A DNA stretch of 47,471 nt. Source: Myxococcota bacterium. Lineage in GTDB: Bacteria; Myxococcota_A; UBA9160; UBA4427. Positions 19,001-26,503 of this stretch are shown here, piece by piece; the first letter of the stretch is position 1; each line of letters opens with the position of its first letter. The translations under genes and the position numbers were made by a program. Under the pieces are notes generated by a model. The model was not told the origin of the DNA. It made no database searches and saw only the letters and a program-made list of their open reading frames with translations. The stretch covers positions 1-47,471 of the forward strand of contig JAQWRT010000022.1 in the NCBI GenBank assembly GCA_029243605.1. Reading direction: 5' to 3'.

Positions 19001-19237
19001 GTCGATGCCATCGACCCCTTGCAGTTCCTCTTCGATACGAATGCAAACGCCCTCTTCGACCTCCGAGGGGGAGGCACCGAGATAGGGCACTCCGATCTGA
19101 ATAATGTCCACATCGACGTCGGGAAAGGTCTGCTGTTTGATCGAAGGCAATGCCGCCAGACCGGCTGCCAACACCAACACCATCAGCAAATTGGCCGCAA
19201 CGGAATTTTCCGCAAACCAGGCAATCGCGCCCTTCAT
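16001..19237 (-). CDS. RND efflux pump, inner-membrane permease (AcrB/CusA type)
   Basis: 1078 residues, full length for a hydrophobe/amphiphile or metal RND pump. Twelve membrane spans with two large periplasmic loops. The proton-relay acidic pair is visible in LGLLVDDAIVVGENIY (TM4). The start MKGAIAWFAENSVAANLLMVLVLA is typical. It should export drugs, lipids or other hydrophobic compounds from the periplasm or inner membrane through a tripartite system. The ATG overlaps the stop of the adaptor gene by 4 bases (ATGA), so translation is coupled. No TolC-like outer-membrane gene is present in the window, so that partner must come from elsewhere. Substrate unknown. Confidence 0.93.
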   Translation of the reverse strand: MKGAIAWFAENSVAANLLMVLVLAAGLAALPSIKQQTFPDVDVDIIQIGVPYLGASPSEVEEGVCIRIEEELQGVDGIDQMTSSSAEGACGVTLEIIAGHPTDRALSEIKNAVDSISTFPAETEKPIVNHIALRRNTLQIALSGDASEHALRLYGEKVREGLLSLPEVTQVGLSSVRAYEISIEVSETSLRRYGLTFDEVARAIRRSSLDLPGGAIKTESGEILLRAKGQAYTGRDYEEIVIRNGPDGTRLRLGDIATVIDGFEENEKYATFNGEPAAMIGVFRVGDQKVLSLARAVKKKLVELEASLPDALSLTVWRDDSSYLRDRLSILLKNAYGGFALVFVVLALFLRLRLALWVALGVPISVMGALAVFPLFDFSIDVLTLFAFIMVLGLLVDDAIVVGENIYTHQERGEDPLRSAIVGAQEVSIPVIFGVLTTVAAFLPMIAAPGSMGAFFGMIGLVVIIALFFSVVESQLVLPSHLGHHAGKNIGGPPTEADQTRWKRLQTTLSGSLTRLGRRGYLPTLRRALAWRYATVAIAVSLLMVALTAVGTGRVSWTFFPPVESDYVSAIVVMPPGTPIERTDKAVRVLLESAQALSADLDAQFGKEGSAFRHVMAMVGGGVGVSRGDPGDPQSGGGGSNTGEVSIELVGGELRRLSPKEVVSLWRARTPSILEADEVSFVSDYFSFGDPVDIRLTSMDVGDLETFAERLKEKLAAYPGVFDVADSFQGGKAELRLAILPSAEALGLSLEDLARQVRQAFYGEQAQRIQRERDDIRVMVRYPESERRSLADLENLRIRTPEGGEVPFYAVATADMTRGYSTIKRVDRARAINVTADVDESRGNAAEILADIRANVLPALALDQPGVTYSMEGEQRSQREMFESLGRTYLLVMVLIYSLLAIPLRSYGQPLIIMAVIPFGLVGAIAGHIIMGLNMSMMSTFGSVALSGVVVNSSLVLVHSVNRRRKEGSSMEQAVCEAGASRFRPIVLTSLTTFAGLGPLLTEKSMGAQFVIPMGVSLAFGVLFATVISLFLVPCGYLILEDIKRLFLPGEQEPPQEPGQESSFRLQEAVGKAADGRS

Positions 19238-20484
19238 GATTCGCCTCTCTCCTGCCCGGTCGTTCCCTCTTCCTCGCGCGCTCGCACTAGCATTCCATCG
19301 ATGGCATCGGGCAGGGGCGACACTGCGACACGCTCGCCGGCCTCGAGGCCCCCTTCAATAATGACCAACTCACGCTCGGTCCGGAGAACATCAACCAGGC
19401 GGTAATAGAGGCGATCTTCCGAGTCCAAGACAAGCACGCGCTCGCCCTCATGCAGCGCACTGCGCGGGAGGACCATGGCGTTGGGAATCACCCGCCCCGA
19501 GATCTCAACCTCGACAAAGAGGCCGACCGAAAGCGGCGGGCGACCCTCGTCGTCCTTCCGCCCATAAGGGTCTTCGATCCGCGCCACCACGGTCACCATC
19601 CGGCTCTTGGGATCGATCTCGCCCTCGGTGCGAACGATCTGCCCCTCCCAGGTGTGATTTTCACCCGCGAATTCTGCCCGCAGCACCACCCGAGGTCCGT
19701 AGACCGGCTCCGGCACCGCTTCGCTCAAGTCATCGATGGAATAGACCTCTTTCACTCTGGGCCGGCGGTGCTTGGGAGAGTCGCGATAGCCCAGGGGAAC
19801 GTCGAGGTAGCGAAGCTCCCGATCGGGGATCGGAAGACGCACTTCGGCGTAATCCACCGCGTATATTTTGGCCAACGCCTCACCTCGGCTGACGAATTGC
19901 CCGGGGTCCACACTCTCCGAGCGCACCCGGCCCGAGTAGGGGGCATAAATTTCGGTTCGACCGAGATCGCGCTCGGCCCGCCCCAGGCGTGCCCGGGCTT
20001 CGCGCAGGGAAGACTCGGCCACGTGTGCGGCAGTTTCGGAATCATCGATCCGGGCCTGGCTGGCCACCGAGCGGTCGGCCAGAGAGCGCTGGCGACGCAA
20101 TTCCTTGCGGGCTCGACCCGCTTCACTCTGGGTCCGAGCCAAAAGCGCACGGGCGCTCTCTAGATCGGCCTCGTAGTCGGCGGAATTGAGTCTCATCAGG
20201 GGATCACCCGCTTCGAAGAAACCCCCTGGCACCAGAGCATCCGCGACCCAAACGACCTCCCCCGGAACCTGAGCCTTGAGTTCGCTTTCGGTCCGAGGCT
20301 TGACCGTCCCCTGGGCATCGACAAAAAGTTGCCACTCGATGGGGCTGAGCGTTTGTACCCGGATCAGCGGCGCAATCACTTCAATCGCCGAAGGAACCGC
20401 TTTGGGACGGGTGGCGATCAGGAGCATGACCACCGCCACACCCACTCCGAGAATCGCGAGCGGTACGAAAAGGACTCGTTTCAT
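19234..20484 (-). CDS. RND periplasmic adaptor (membrane fusion protein)
   Basis: 416 residues. N-terminal hydrophobic anchor (VPLAILGVGVAVVMLLIA), a lipoyl-like half motif (VDAQGTVKPRTESELKAQVPGEV), a helical hairpin at about 105-170 rich in Arg/Ala/Glu, the second lipoyl half (IYAPYSGRVRSESVDPGQFV) and C-terminal beta-barrel and membrane-proximal domains. It links the RND permease to an outer-membrane channel. Its ATG overlaps the TetR stop by 4 bases and its own stop overlaps the permease start by 4 bases, so the three genes form a translationally coupled operon. Confidence 0.93.
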   Translation of the reverse strand: MKRVLFVPLAILGVGVAVVMLLIATRPKAVPSAIEVIAPLIRVQTLSPIEWQLFVDAQGTVKPRTESELKAQVPGEVVWVADALVPGGFFEAGDPLMRLNSADYEADLESARALLARTQSEAGRARKELRRQRSLADRSVASQARIDDSETAAHVAESSLREARARLGRAERDLGRTEIYAPYSGRVRSESVDPGQFVSRGEALAKIYAVDYAEVRLPIPDRELRYLDVPLGYRDSPKHRRPRVKEVYSIDDLSEAVPEPVYGPRVVLRAEFAGENHTWEGQIVRTEGEIDPKSRMVTVVARIEDPYGRKDDEGRPPLSVGLFVEVEISGRVIPNAMVLPRSALHEGERVLVLDSEDRLYYRLVDVLRTERELVIIEGGLEAGERVAVSPLPDAIDGMLVRAREEEGTTGQERGES

Positions 20485-21197
20485 TTCTGGCTTCCCCCCG
20501 AAGCTGTTTCACCCGCCGACTCGAGGTCCAGAAGCGCGATGATGCCGGCAGCCGCGAACGCCACCATTCCGTCGATCATCTTTTCCTTCACTGATCCCGA
20601 CGGATCTTCCTCCGGCGTCGGCCAGACCAAATGCCCACCGATGGAATGAAGCGCGACTCCCAGGGAGAGCTTCAGCGCCACGTCAAGCGCCTTGGGGTCG
20701 ACATCACCCGCGGCGCGCTGAAGCGCGTCGTTGAAGCGCTTGTTCACGGGCGCGAAAATTTCCTGTTGAGTGCCGCGCACGATCTCGGGCGGATCGACGT
20801 AGAGACGAACCGCCAGGCTACGGCGAGACCCCGCGCCTTCTGCGATCCCCGAGCCCGCCACAAGAAGGGGAAGGATATAGGCCCTGACGATGGCCCGGAT
20901 GCCTTCGGTGCCCCCCTTGGCCTCAGCCTCGGCCTCGGCCAGGGCCTCGAGCCGAGCGTCGTTCAAGGGCTTGGTCCGGCGGACAAGAGCCGCCCGGAGC
21001 AGTTCCTCTTTGCTCCCAAAATGGTAGTTGGCCGCGGAGACACTGGTCCCGGCGAGTTGGGTGATCGCGCGCATGGAGGTCGCGTGGAAACCGCGCTCGG
21101 CAAAGAGCCGCACCACCGCGTCGAGCAGCCGAGCCTTGGTATCACCGGTGGACGCATCGGGCTCAACGGCCCGGAGAGCGGGAGAGCGGGGGGGCAT
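20481..21197 (-). CDS. TetR/AcrR-family repressor
   Basis: 238 residues. The DNA-binding domain is at about 20-68: RLLDAVVRLFAERGFHATSM, then AITQLAGTSVSAANYHFGSK, a classic TetR helix-turn-helix. The C-terminal ligand domain (about 80-225) has a region LALRL-like (SLAVRLYVDPPEIVRGTQQ) seen in CerR/AcrR-type members. It is the first gene of the tetR-adaptor-permease operon, so it most likely represses its own operon and is released by a pump substrate. A sigma70-like promoter with a palindrome in its spacer lies upstream. About 16 N-terminal residues before the helix-turn-helix are disordered-looking. Confidence 0.92.
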   Translation of the reverse strand: MPPRSPALRAVEPDASTGDTKARLLDAVVRLFAERGFHATSMRAITQLAGTSVSAANYHFGSKEELLRAALVRRTKPLNDARLEALAEAEAEAKGGTEGIRAIVRAYILPLLVAGSGIAEGAGSRRSLAVRLYVDPPEIVRGTQQEIFAPVNKRFNDALQRAAGDVDPKALDVALKLSLGVALHSIGGHLVWPTPEEDPSGSVKEKMIDGMVAFAAAGIIALLDLESAGETASGGSQK

Positions 21198-21244
21198 TGG
21201 GGGGACCTGCCTTGTACCGGGAGATTCCCCGGGATGAAAAGATA

Positions 21245-21273
21245 ATTAAAAACAAGTACTTATGAATTGACAA
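21245..21273 (-). promoter_or_regulatory. promoter and candidate operator of the tetR-RND operon
   Basis: On the minus strand TTGTCA (21273-21268), a 17-base spacer, then TTTAAT (21250-21245): a good sigma70-type promoter about 50 bases before the TetR start. The spacer contains AAGTACTT (21254-21261), a perfect 8-bp palindrome between the -35 and -10 boxes, where a TetR repressor would block RNA polymerase. The region is AT-rich against a GC-rich background. Confidence 0.6.
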
Positions 21274-21305
21274 GAGAACCGAGGGCGGCGAGAACCCCCG
21301 TGGCA

Positions 21306-21350
21306 GAACTAGTTCGAGACTCGTAAGAACAGTCGTTTCGAACAGTCGTT
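21306..21350. promoter_or_regulatory. palindrome plus direct repeats ahead of the SDR gene
   Basis: GAACTAGTTC (21306-21315) is a perfect 10-bp palindrome. Just downstream GAACAGTCGTT occurs twice (21327-21337 and 21340-21350), a 13-base period. This cluster lies in the non-coding gap between the TetR operon and the SDR gene and looks like a regulator-binding site, though no regulator can be named. Confidence 0.35.
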
Positions 21351-21466
21351 CGACATTAGGTTAGCCGCGAGAAGAACGCAAGCCCCGCCCCCTGAACCCG
21401 GGAAACGTGCAAAACTTGAGCGCCCGGCCGTGGGCCCGGGGATTCCTCAAGGGAGAAACGAAGATC

Positions 21467-22432
21467 ATGCGTAATTTCTCGGACAAGATTGCAGTGGTCA
21501 CCGGCGGCGGTTCGGGCATGGGCCGAGAGCTCTGCGTCCAACTCGCCAGCGAGGGGTGCCATGTCTCGCTCTGCGACGTCTCCACTGAAAATCTCGAACA
21601 AACCGCTTTGCTCTGCGCCCAAGCCGCGCCGACGGGAACGCGCATCGCCACCTTCGAGGCCGACGTCTCCGATGAGGCCGCGGTGCTCGGGTTTCGAGAT
21701 GCCGTCGCCGAAGCCCACGACACAAACCATATCCACCTGCTCTTCAATAACGCGGGCATCGGCGCCGGCGGTAGCTTCGTGGTGGACGACCGCGAGGAGT
21801 GGGAGAAGACGTTTGAAGTCTGTTGGAACGGCGTGTACTTCTGCTCTCGGGCCTTCGTTCCCATGCTCGTGGCCAGCCCCGAAGGCCACCTCGTCAACAC
21901 GAGCAGTGTCAACGGGTTCTGGGCGTCCCTCGGCCCCACGTCCGCCCACAGCGCCTACAGCAGCGCCAAATTCGCGGTCAAGGGTTTCACCGAGGCCCTG
22001 GTCAACGACTTCCGGATCAACGCCCCGCATGTGGGTGTCTCCCTCGTGATGCCCGGCCATATCGGAACCTCCATCGTGATCAATTCCGGCCGCATCCTCG
22101 GGCGCGACCCCAAGGAATTGCCCGAAGAGGATCTGGTGAATATCCGAGACCGACTCGAGCGAATGGGCCTGGATATCGGGGGGGCGACCAGCGACGAAAT
22201 TCGCGGCGCCCTAGTGGCCAGCGCCGAAAGCTTTCGCGACGAGGCCCCCATGTCGGCCTCTGAAGCCGCCACCATCATCCTCGAAGGAGTCCGCCGGCGG
22301 GATTGGCGCATCCTGGTGGGCAAGGACGCCGAAGTACTCGACCGACTCGTTCGGGAAAACCCCTCCGACGCGTACGAGGTCTCGTTCATGGAAAAACTTC
22401 TGGCCGAAACCGAATGGGCTCTGGGCAGCTGA
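21467..22432 (+). CDS. short-chain dehydrogenase/reductase
   Basis: 321 residues. Rossmann glycine motif TGGGSGMG at about 12-19, NNAG at about 94, catalytic Ser in NTSSVNGFW and the Tyr/Lys pair in YSSAKFAV. D42 (in LCDVS) after the second strand favours NAD+ over NADP+. The C-terminal extension of about 70 residues beyond a classical SDR is seen in members acting on bulky alcohols or ketones. Cytoplasmic oxidoreductase, substrate unknown. ATG at 21467 after AAGGGAG. The tetrahaem cytochrome gene follows after 22 bases on the same strand, so co-transcription is likely even though the pairing is unusual. Confidence 0.92.
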   Translation: MRNFSDKIAVVTGGGSGMGRELCVQLASEGCHVSLCDVSTENLEQTALLCAQAAPTGTRIATFEADVSDEAAVLGFRDAVAEAHDTNHIHLLFNNAGIGAGGSFVVDDREEWEKTFEVCWNGVYFCSRAFVPMLVASPEGHLVNTSSVNGFWASLGPTSAHSAYSSAKFAVKGFTEALVNDFRINAPHVGVSLVMPGHIGTSIVINSGRILGRDPKELPEEDLVNIRDRLERMGLDIGGATSDEIRGALVASAESFRDEAPMSASEAATIILEGVRRRDWRILVGKDAEVLDRLVRENPSDAYEVSFMEKLLAETEWALGS

Positions 22433-22454
22433 AGCCGGTGGCTTGGAGCGTTTC

Positions 22455-23150
22455 GTGAACTCACTCACCGGCTTCGCCCGCAGCCTCGCCGGGGTATTGG
22501 CCCTCGTTCTCTGGCTTGGGCCCGGAGTGGGTTCAGCGCTTCCGCCAGGCCTCGGTGATGCCGGGGCCGACATCGAGCACAAATTCATCGGGGCGCGAAA
22601 GTGTAAAAAGTGCCACGGCAAAGAACTCATGGGCGACCAGAACGAAATCTGGCAGAAGGGGCTCCACCGCAGCGCCGTGGCCACCCTCGCCAAGCCGGCC
22701 TCCCTGGCCATCGCCCGGAAGGCCGGGGTGAATGCTCCCCCGTCGCAAGCCCCGGAATGCCTGGTCTGCCACGCCACCGCGTACGGAGTTCCGGCCGAGA
22801 TGATTTGGAAGCCCCTCAACCGGGAAGAGGGCGTCCAATGCGAGTCGTGTCATGGGCCTGGGCGCGACTACCGTAAAAAGAATATCATGGACGACCTCGA
22901 CAAGGCCCGGGAGAAGGGACTCTGGGACCCGAGCGCCGAGTCGGGCATCTGCGAGCACTGCCACAACTCATCGAGTCCGACCTTCGACCCCCATCGCTAC
23001 ACCCTGCCCGACGGGTCCACCACCGGGTTCGACTACGACCAGGCCTTGAGCCGGATTGCCCACCCGATTCCGGAACACGTCAAGGGGAACTACCTCGAGC
23101 TCCGGAAGAAGCAAAAAGCCGAGGAGGAAAAGGCGAGGGAAGGCAGCTAG
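22455..23150 (+). CDS. tetrahaem cytochrome c (c554-like)
   Basis: About 231 residues with a signal peptide (LAGVLALVLWLGPGVGSA) and four CxxCH haem motifs: CKKCH, CLVCH, CESCH and CEHCH. The spacing, the phrase IWQKGLHRSAVATL after the first haem and GVQCESCHGPGRDY around the third match the cytochrome c554 family. The C-terminus is a charged Lys/Glu helix. It should be a periplasmic multihaem electron carrier. GTG at 22455 is preferred because GGAG lies 6 bases upstream; a TTG at 22443 adds 4 residues. It ends 10 bases from the end of the convergent MtrB-like gene, so the two redox units adjoin. It could shuttle electrons to the decahaem conduit (inference). Confidence 0.9.
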   Translation: MNSLTGFARSLAGVLALVLWLGPGVGSALPPGLGDAGADIEHKFIGARKCKKCHGKELMGDQNEIWQKGLHRSAVATLAKPASLAIARKAGVNAPPSQAPECLVCHATAYGVPAEMIWKPLNREEGVQCESCHGPGRDYRKKNIMDDLDKAREKGLWDPSAESGICEHCHNSSSPTFDPHRYTLPDGSTTGFDYDQALSRIAHPIPEHVKGNYLELRKKQKAEEEKAREGS

Positions 23151-23160
23151 CCCCCTAGCC

Positions 23161-25407
23161 TCAGAAGTCGGCGGTGAAGCGGAGCGAAATCGTGTGCACG
23201 GTTTCGTCGAGATCGAGCAGGCTCACCTGAGCGTCGTCCACGAATTGCTGGAAGCGGTAACCGACCCCGACGCCTAGGTTCTCGCGCAATTGGTAATCCG
23301 CGTCGCTATTCAGCGTCAGGATGCGGCTCTCGATCCGATTGGCGGCGTTGATCAACTCACCGACATTGCTGCCCACCCCAGCCGCACCCCGAGTCAGCAT
23401 CTCCGCCCAGGTCAGCGCCGCTGAAACACCCACGTCGACGCCAGCCCAATCCGAGATCCGAGTCCCCACGAGAAGCGATTTTAAATCGCTTTCGTAATGC
23501 GGAACCGAGTCGACGTAGAACGCGCCGCCCCCAGCGGACCGGGCCAAGGTGGTCCGGACATAATCCGAGTCCTGCTCATCCCCAGATTGGGAAAAGGTCG
23601 CGTAGACAACCCACGAATTCAGGGGCACGAGACTGAGGGTCAGATCGTAGCCCCAATCCGTTCGCTCGAATTTCTTCGCCCGGCGGGCGCCGTTCGACAC
23701 CGGTCCGGGTCCGGGGAGATCGAATTTATCATTCTTGCCATCGAGGGCACGAGCGGCCAGAGCGAGGGTGACGGGAAAAGGGACGAGGCGGCGATCCAAG
23801 GTGTAGGTGCCCCGAGCACTGAACGACGTCGCCTCGCTCAGATCGGTGGGGTAAGCCACCTTGGGCGCCCAGAGTTGGCCGATTTCTCCGGCGATTTGGA
23901 GCGAACGAAAGAGCCGTGCATGCCCCTTCAAGAAAATCCGGTGACTGAGACTCTCGGGGTGGATCACCGATACATCGGGTTGGATACCACCATTGCCCGA
24001 GGGGTAGGCGAGGTCGCGATCCACCCAATCCACCCCGTAGCCCAGGGCGATGCGCGATGAGGGTAGGGGCCGCGCCGCGATTTCGAGATTGCCGCGAAGC
24101 TCGTTTCGCTCTTCGATATAGGGCGACTCCTGGCTCGAGCCCACCGGGTCAAGCGCAGCGAAAGCATCCGCATCGGTGTTGCTCTTGCGGTAGAGGTATT
24201 TCACGTAGCCCGAAAGTTCGAAATTCGATCCCATAAGGCCGAGAGGCATGGCTGCATCGACGTGGGCCGACGCGGTGGTCGTACTGTTGAGACCCAGGTT
24301 ATATTGCGCCTGAAGGTTTGAGAGCCGCCCGGTCTGCTCCAAATGCGTTCCGAAAGCCCCGGCACTCACCACGGCCCCAGCTCGGCGTGCCGTCACCTGA
24401 AGTGAGCCGGTGTAGCGATTCGTATCGGGAACAAAGAAAAATTCGCGGCCGGAGTCCGCAGCGGGATTCGGGGTAAAGCCGTTTCCCGGCGCGCTGGCCA
24501 GACCGCCCAAGGTCACCACCGGGGCGGCTTCACGAAAGCGGTCGACATCGAAATCAAGTGTCGCATCCACACCCGGCGCCAGAGCGACAATCGCCCCCAG
24601 GCCGGCTTGGGTGACACTCTGGTCCATGGCCCTTCGGTTTCCCCTGAAACGTGAAGTGGGCTCGACGGCTTCTGCGAGGTCGAGGAGGAAACTGTCTTGG
24701 CGGTGCCCGGTTCGGCTTCCGTAGCCCGCGCGCAGGCTGGCCTGCTTCAAGACTTTATTGTCGTAGCCGAAGCCCTCGGGACGCAATGCAATTTCGCTGG
24801 CGAACGCCAGGCGCTCGACTCCGATTCGATAATTGCCATCGAAGACCGCGCCCACATCGCTGGTGAAACCGGTGATGAGCCCCGGCACATCAGGGTTATA
24901 GGTCGTCCCGAAACCCAAACCCAGGGGCGTGCCCGCCCAATCGTCTTCGGTTCCGAGGGGGAAGAATCGCAGGGCATCGCTGCGATAGCGCCTGAGTTCC
25001 GCGTCCACCGTGAGTCCCTTGAAGCGGATGCCCAAGCGACTGTTCTCGTTGATCGCGTTGCGGCTCCAGCGCTCGAGGCGCAGCAGATAGGTTTCGTCGG
25101 GATGCACCCAACCCAGATCGAGATGGGTGAGGTCGGCGAAGAAGGGCACTTCGGCCCCCTTGTCCCGGATATAACGGTATTGATCGAAGAAGCCGGTGAC
25201 GTTGGCGCTATCGAAGGGATTCTCGATCACGTAAAAGTCAGCGCCGAGAGTCGCCGAACCTCGGAAGGCCGTGGCCTCCGCCTTTTCCTCGGCCAACGCC
25301 GAAGTCCCGAGAGCCAAGCTCGCCGCAAGAAACAAAAGAGCCCTGCCGGCTCGAGTGCTGCGCACCCAGCCTCGACCTCGCTCGCGCTCAGTGCCGAAGG
25401 TGTTCAT
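23161..25407 (-). CDS. MtrB/PioB-like outer-membrane beta-barrel
   Basis: About 748 residues. Signal peptide (LLFLAASLALGTSALAEE), then a long series of alternating, aromatic-bordered beta-strands ending in HTISLRFTADF, the terminal Phe expected of outer-membrane proteins. Size, the early phrase FFDQYRYIRDKG and its place directly behind a decahaem cytochrome gene identify it as an MtrB/PioB-type sheath that holds the decahaem protein in the outer membrane. I see no cysteine in the mature protein, so the CXXC of Shewanella MtrB is absent. ATG at 25407 chosen, overlapping the end of the cytochrome gene by 20 bases; in-frame ATGs at 25422 and 25434 are also possible. Coupled translation with the decahaem gene is likely. 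Confidence 0.82.
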   Translation of the reverse strand: MNTFGTERERGRGWVRSTRAGRALLFLAASLALGTSALAEEKAEATAFRGSATLGADFYVIENPFDSANVTGFFDQYRYIRDKGAEVPFFADLTHLDLGWVHPDETYLLRLERWSRNAINENSRLGIRFKGLTVDAELRRYRSDALRFFPLGTEDDWAGTPLGLGFGTTYNPDVPGLITGFTSDVGAVFDGNYRIGVERLAFASEIALRPEGFGYDNKVLKQASLRAGYGSRTGHRQDSFLLDLAEAVEPTSRFRGNRRAMDQSVTQAGLGAIVALAPGVDATLDFDVDRFREAAPVVTLGGLASAPGNGFTPNPAADSGREFFFVPDTNRYTGSLQVTARRAGAVVSAGAFGTHLEQTGRLSNLQAQYNLGLNSTTTASAHVDAAMPLGLMGSNFELSGYVKYLYRKSNTDADAFAALDPVGSSQESPYIEERNELRGNLEIAARPLPSSRIALGYGVDWVDRDLAYPSGNGGIQPDVSVIHPESLSHRIFLKGHARLFRSLQIAGEIGQLWAPKVAYPTDLSEATSFSARGTYTLDRRLVPFPVTLALAARALDGKNDKFDLPGPGPVSNGARRAKKFERTDWGYDLTLSLVPLNSWVVYATFSQSGDEQDSDYVRTTLARSAGGGAFYVDSVPHYESDLKSLLVGTRISDWAGVDVGVSAALTWAEMLTRGAAGVGSNVGELINAANRIESRILTLNSDADYQLRENLGVGVGYRFQQFVDDAQVSLLDLDETVHTISLRFTADF

Positions 25408-26413
25408 CGGTATAGGATCCATGCACGGCCCCATGGCAATCCGTGCAACGTCGGAGGAAGGTGCCCGCCTGATTTCGGTCCGTGGGCACCCGCGGCTTGA
25501 TCTGCTGGTTGAGACTCGTCGGGAAATCCTGACCTATCGGTGCGTTCGTGGGAATCCCGGTTCCTTGGAGCGATTGGTGGAAGGGGTCGTTGAGGGTATG
25601 GCAGCCGATACAAAGCATCGGCTGGGCCGTCTGCAAGAGATCCGTAGTGACCGAGCCGTGGGGGGAATGGCAAGTTCCACAATCCTCGGAGACCGGAGCA
25701 TGTTCGTAGACCCAAGGGCCCATGAAATCCTGGTGGCATCCCGCACAGAGCTGGGTGGGACCACCCGGAACAACCCGGGGATCATCGTGCGGGTCATGAC
25801 AACTCGTACAGCTCATAGCGCCCTCGCCCACGGCATGGTGACTCGGGTAGCGGAGCTCTGCCCCTACGTTGGAGTGACACTCGACGCAGAGTTGCGACGT
25901 CGCATCCATGTCGGGAAAGCCCGAACGTTTGAATTCGCGCAGGGAGAGCCGCTTTCCATTATGGGGGTCGTGGCAATCGCTACAGATCAAACCGGCCTGA
26001 GAATGCCCGCCGAGGCCCCATTGCAGGTGGGTATCCCGGCCCGGCGTATGGCAGGCCAGACAATCCGCGCTGCCGGGATGGCGAATATCCGCCACGGCCT
26101 CACTCTCGGAGTGAAGGCTTCCACCCCCGTGGCAGCTCTCGCAGTCCGAATGGTACGCGGGCATCCCGGTGGTCCCGTGAATCGCCTCGTGGCAATCCTG
26201 GCATTCGTCGGCCCCCACCGCCACAGCTCCGGGGACGGGTTCGGTGCGCCGAGAACCCACGGGCTGCCAGGCAACAGACGCGCACGCGAGAGCCAGAACC
26301 GCACTGAGAAGCAAAAAGCCGAGCCGGCGCCGGAGGGCCGAGAAGCGCTGGCCTAAGCGTTGGCCTAGGCGACCCTCGTTTTTCTCGGGACTTAACCCGG
26401 ACCCACTGGCCAA
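25388..26413 (-). CDS. decahaem cytochrome c, MtrA/PioA/DmsE family
   Basis: 341 residues with exactly ten CxxCH motifs, at about 71, 91, 118, 144, 176, 202, 223, 245, 268 and 323. Many are followed by DPH or SPH, as in MtrA/DmsE proteins. A hydrophobic export segment (GFLLLSAVLALACASVAW) precedes them. ALAC could serve as a relaxed lipobox, otherwise the signal is cleaved. Family members thread an outer-membrane barrel as an electron wire. TTG at 26413 is the only reasonable start, with GGGAG 7 bases upstream. The MtrB-like gene overlaps its 3' end; the haem-copper monooxygenase gene lies 90 bases upstream on the same strand. An RLGQRLGQ repeat in the N-terminus comes from a 12-bp duplication. 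No MtrC/OmcA-type outer cytochrome is seen. Confidence 0.92.
   Translation of the reverse strand: MASGSGLSPEKNEGRLGQRLGQRFSALRRRLGFLLLSAVLALACASVAWQPVGSRRTEPVPGAVAVGADECQDCHEAIHGTTGMPAYHSDCESCHGGGSLHSESEAVADIRHPGSADCLACHTPGRDTHLQWGLGGHSQAGLICSDCHDPHNGKRLSLREFKRSGFPDMDATSQLCVECHSNVGAELRYPSHHAVGEGAMSCTSCHDPHDDPRVVPGGPTQLCAGCHQDFMGPWVYEHAPVSEDCGTCHSPHGSVTTDLLQTAQPMLCIGCHTLNDPFHQSLQGTGIPTNAPIGQDFPTSLNQQIKPRVPTDRNQAGTFLRRCTDCHGAVHGSYTDEHLRH
26343..26366. repeat. 12-bp tandem duplication in the decahaem gene 5' end
   Basis: AAGCGCTGGCCT (26343-26354) and AAGCGTTGGCCT (26355-26366) lie head to tail and encode the repeated RLGQ before the export segment. In frame, so the product only gains four residues in the cytoplasmic n-region. 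Confidence 0.85.
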
Positions 26414-26503
26414 TCCTCATCTCCCAACGCGGTGGCTACCTATGGAAGCTAACCAATACGCGCTCGGGATGAAATATGTAGCCCGCTTTCCTTTAGTTCT
26501 CGT

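Noticed and set aside
21267..21295. TTGACA on the plus strand as a promoter for the SDR gene
   Set aside because: No -10-like sequence at a suitable distance; the same bases belong to the minus-strand promoter of the TetR operon.
25271..26356. A 361-codon open frame antisense to the decahaem gene
   Set aside because: The opposite strand has ten regularly placed CxxCH motifs, and this frame has no recognisable domain.
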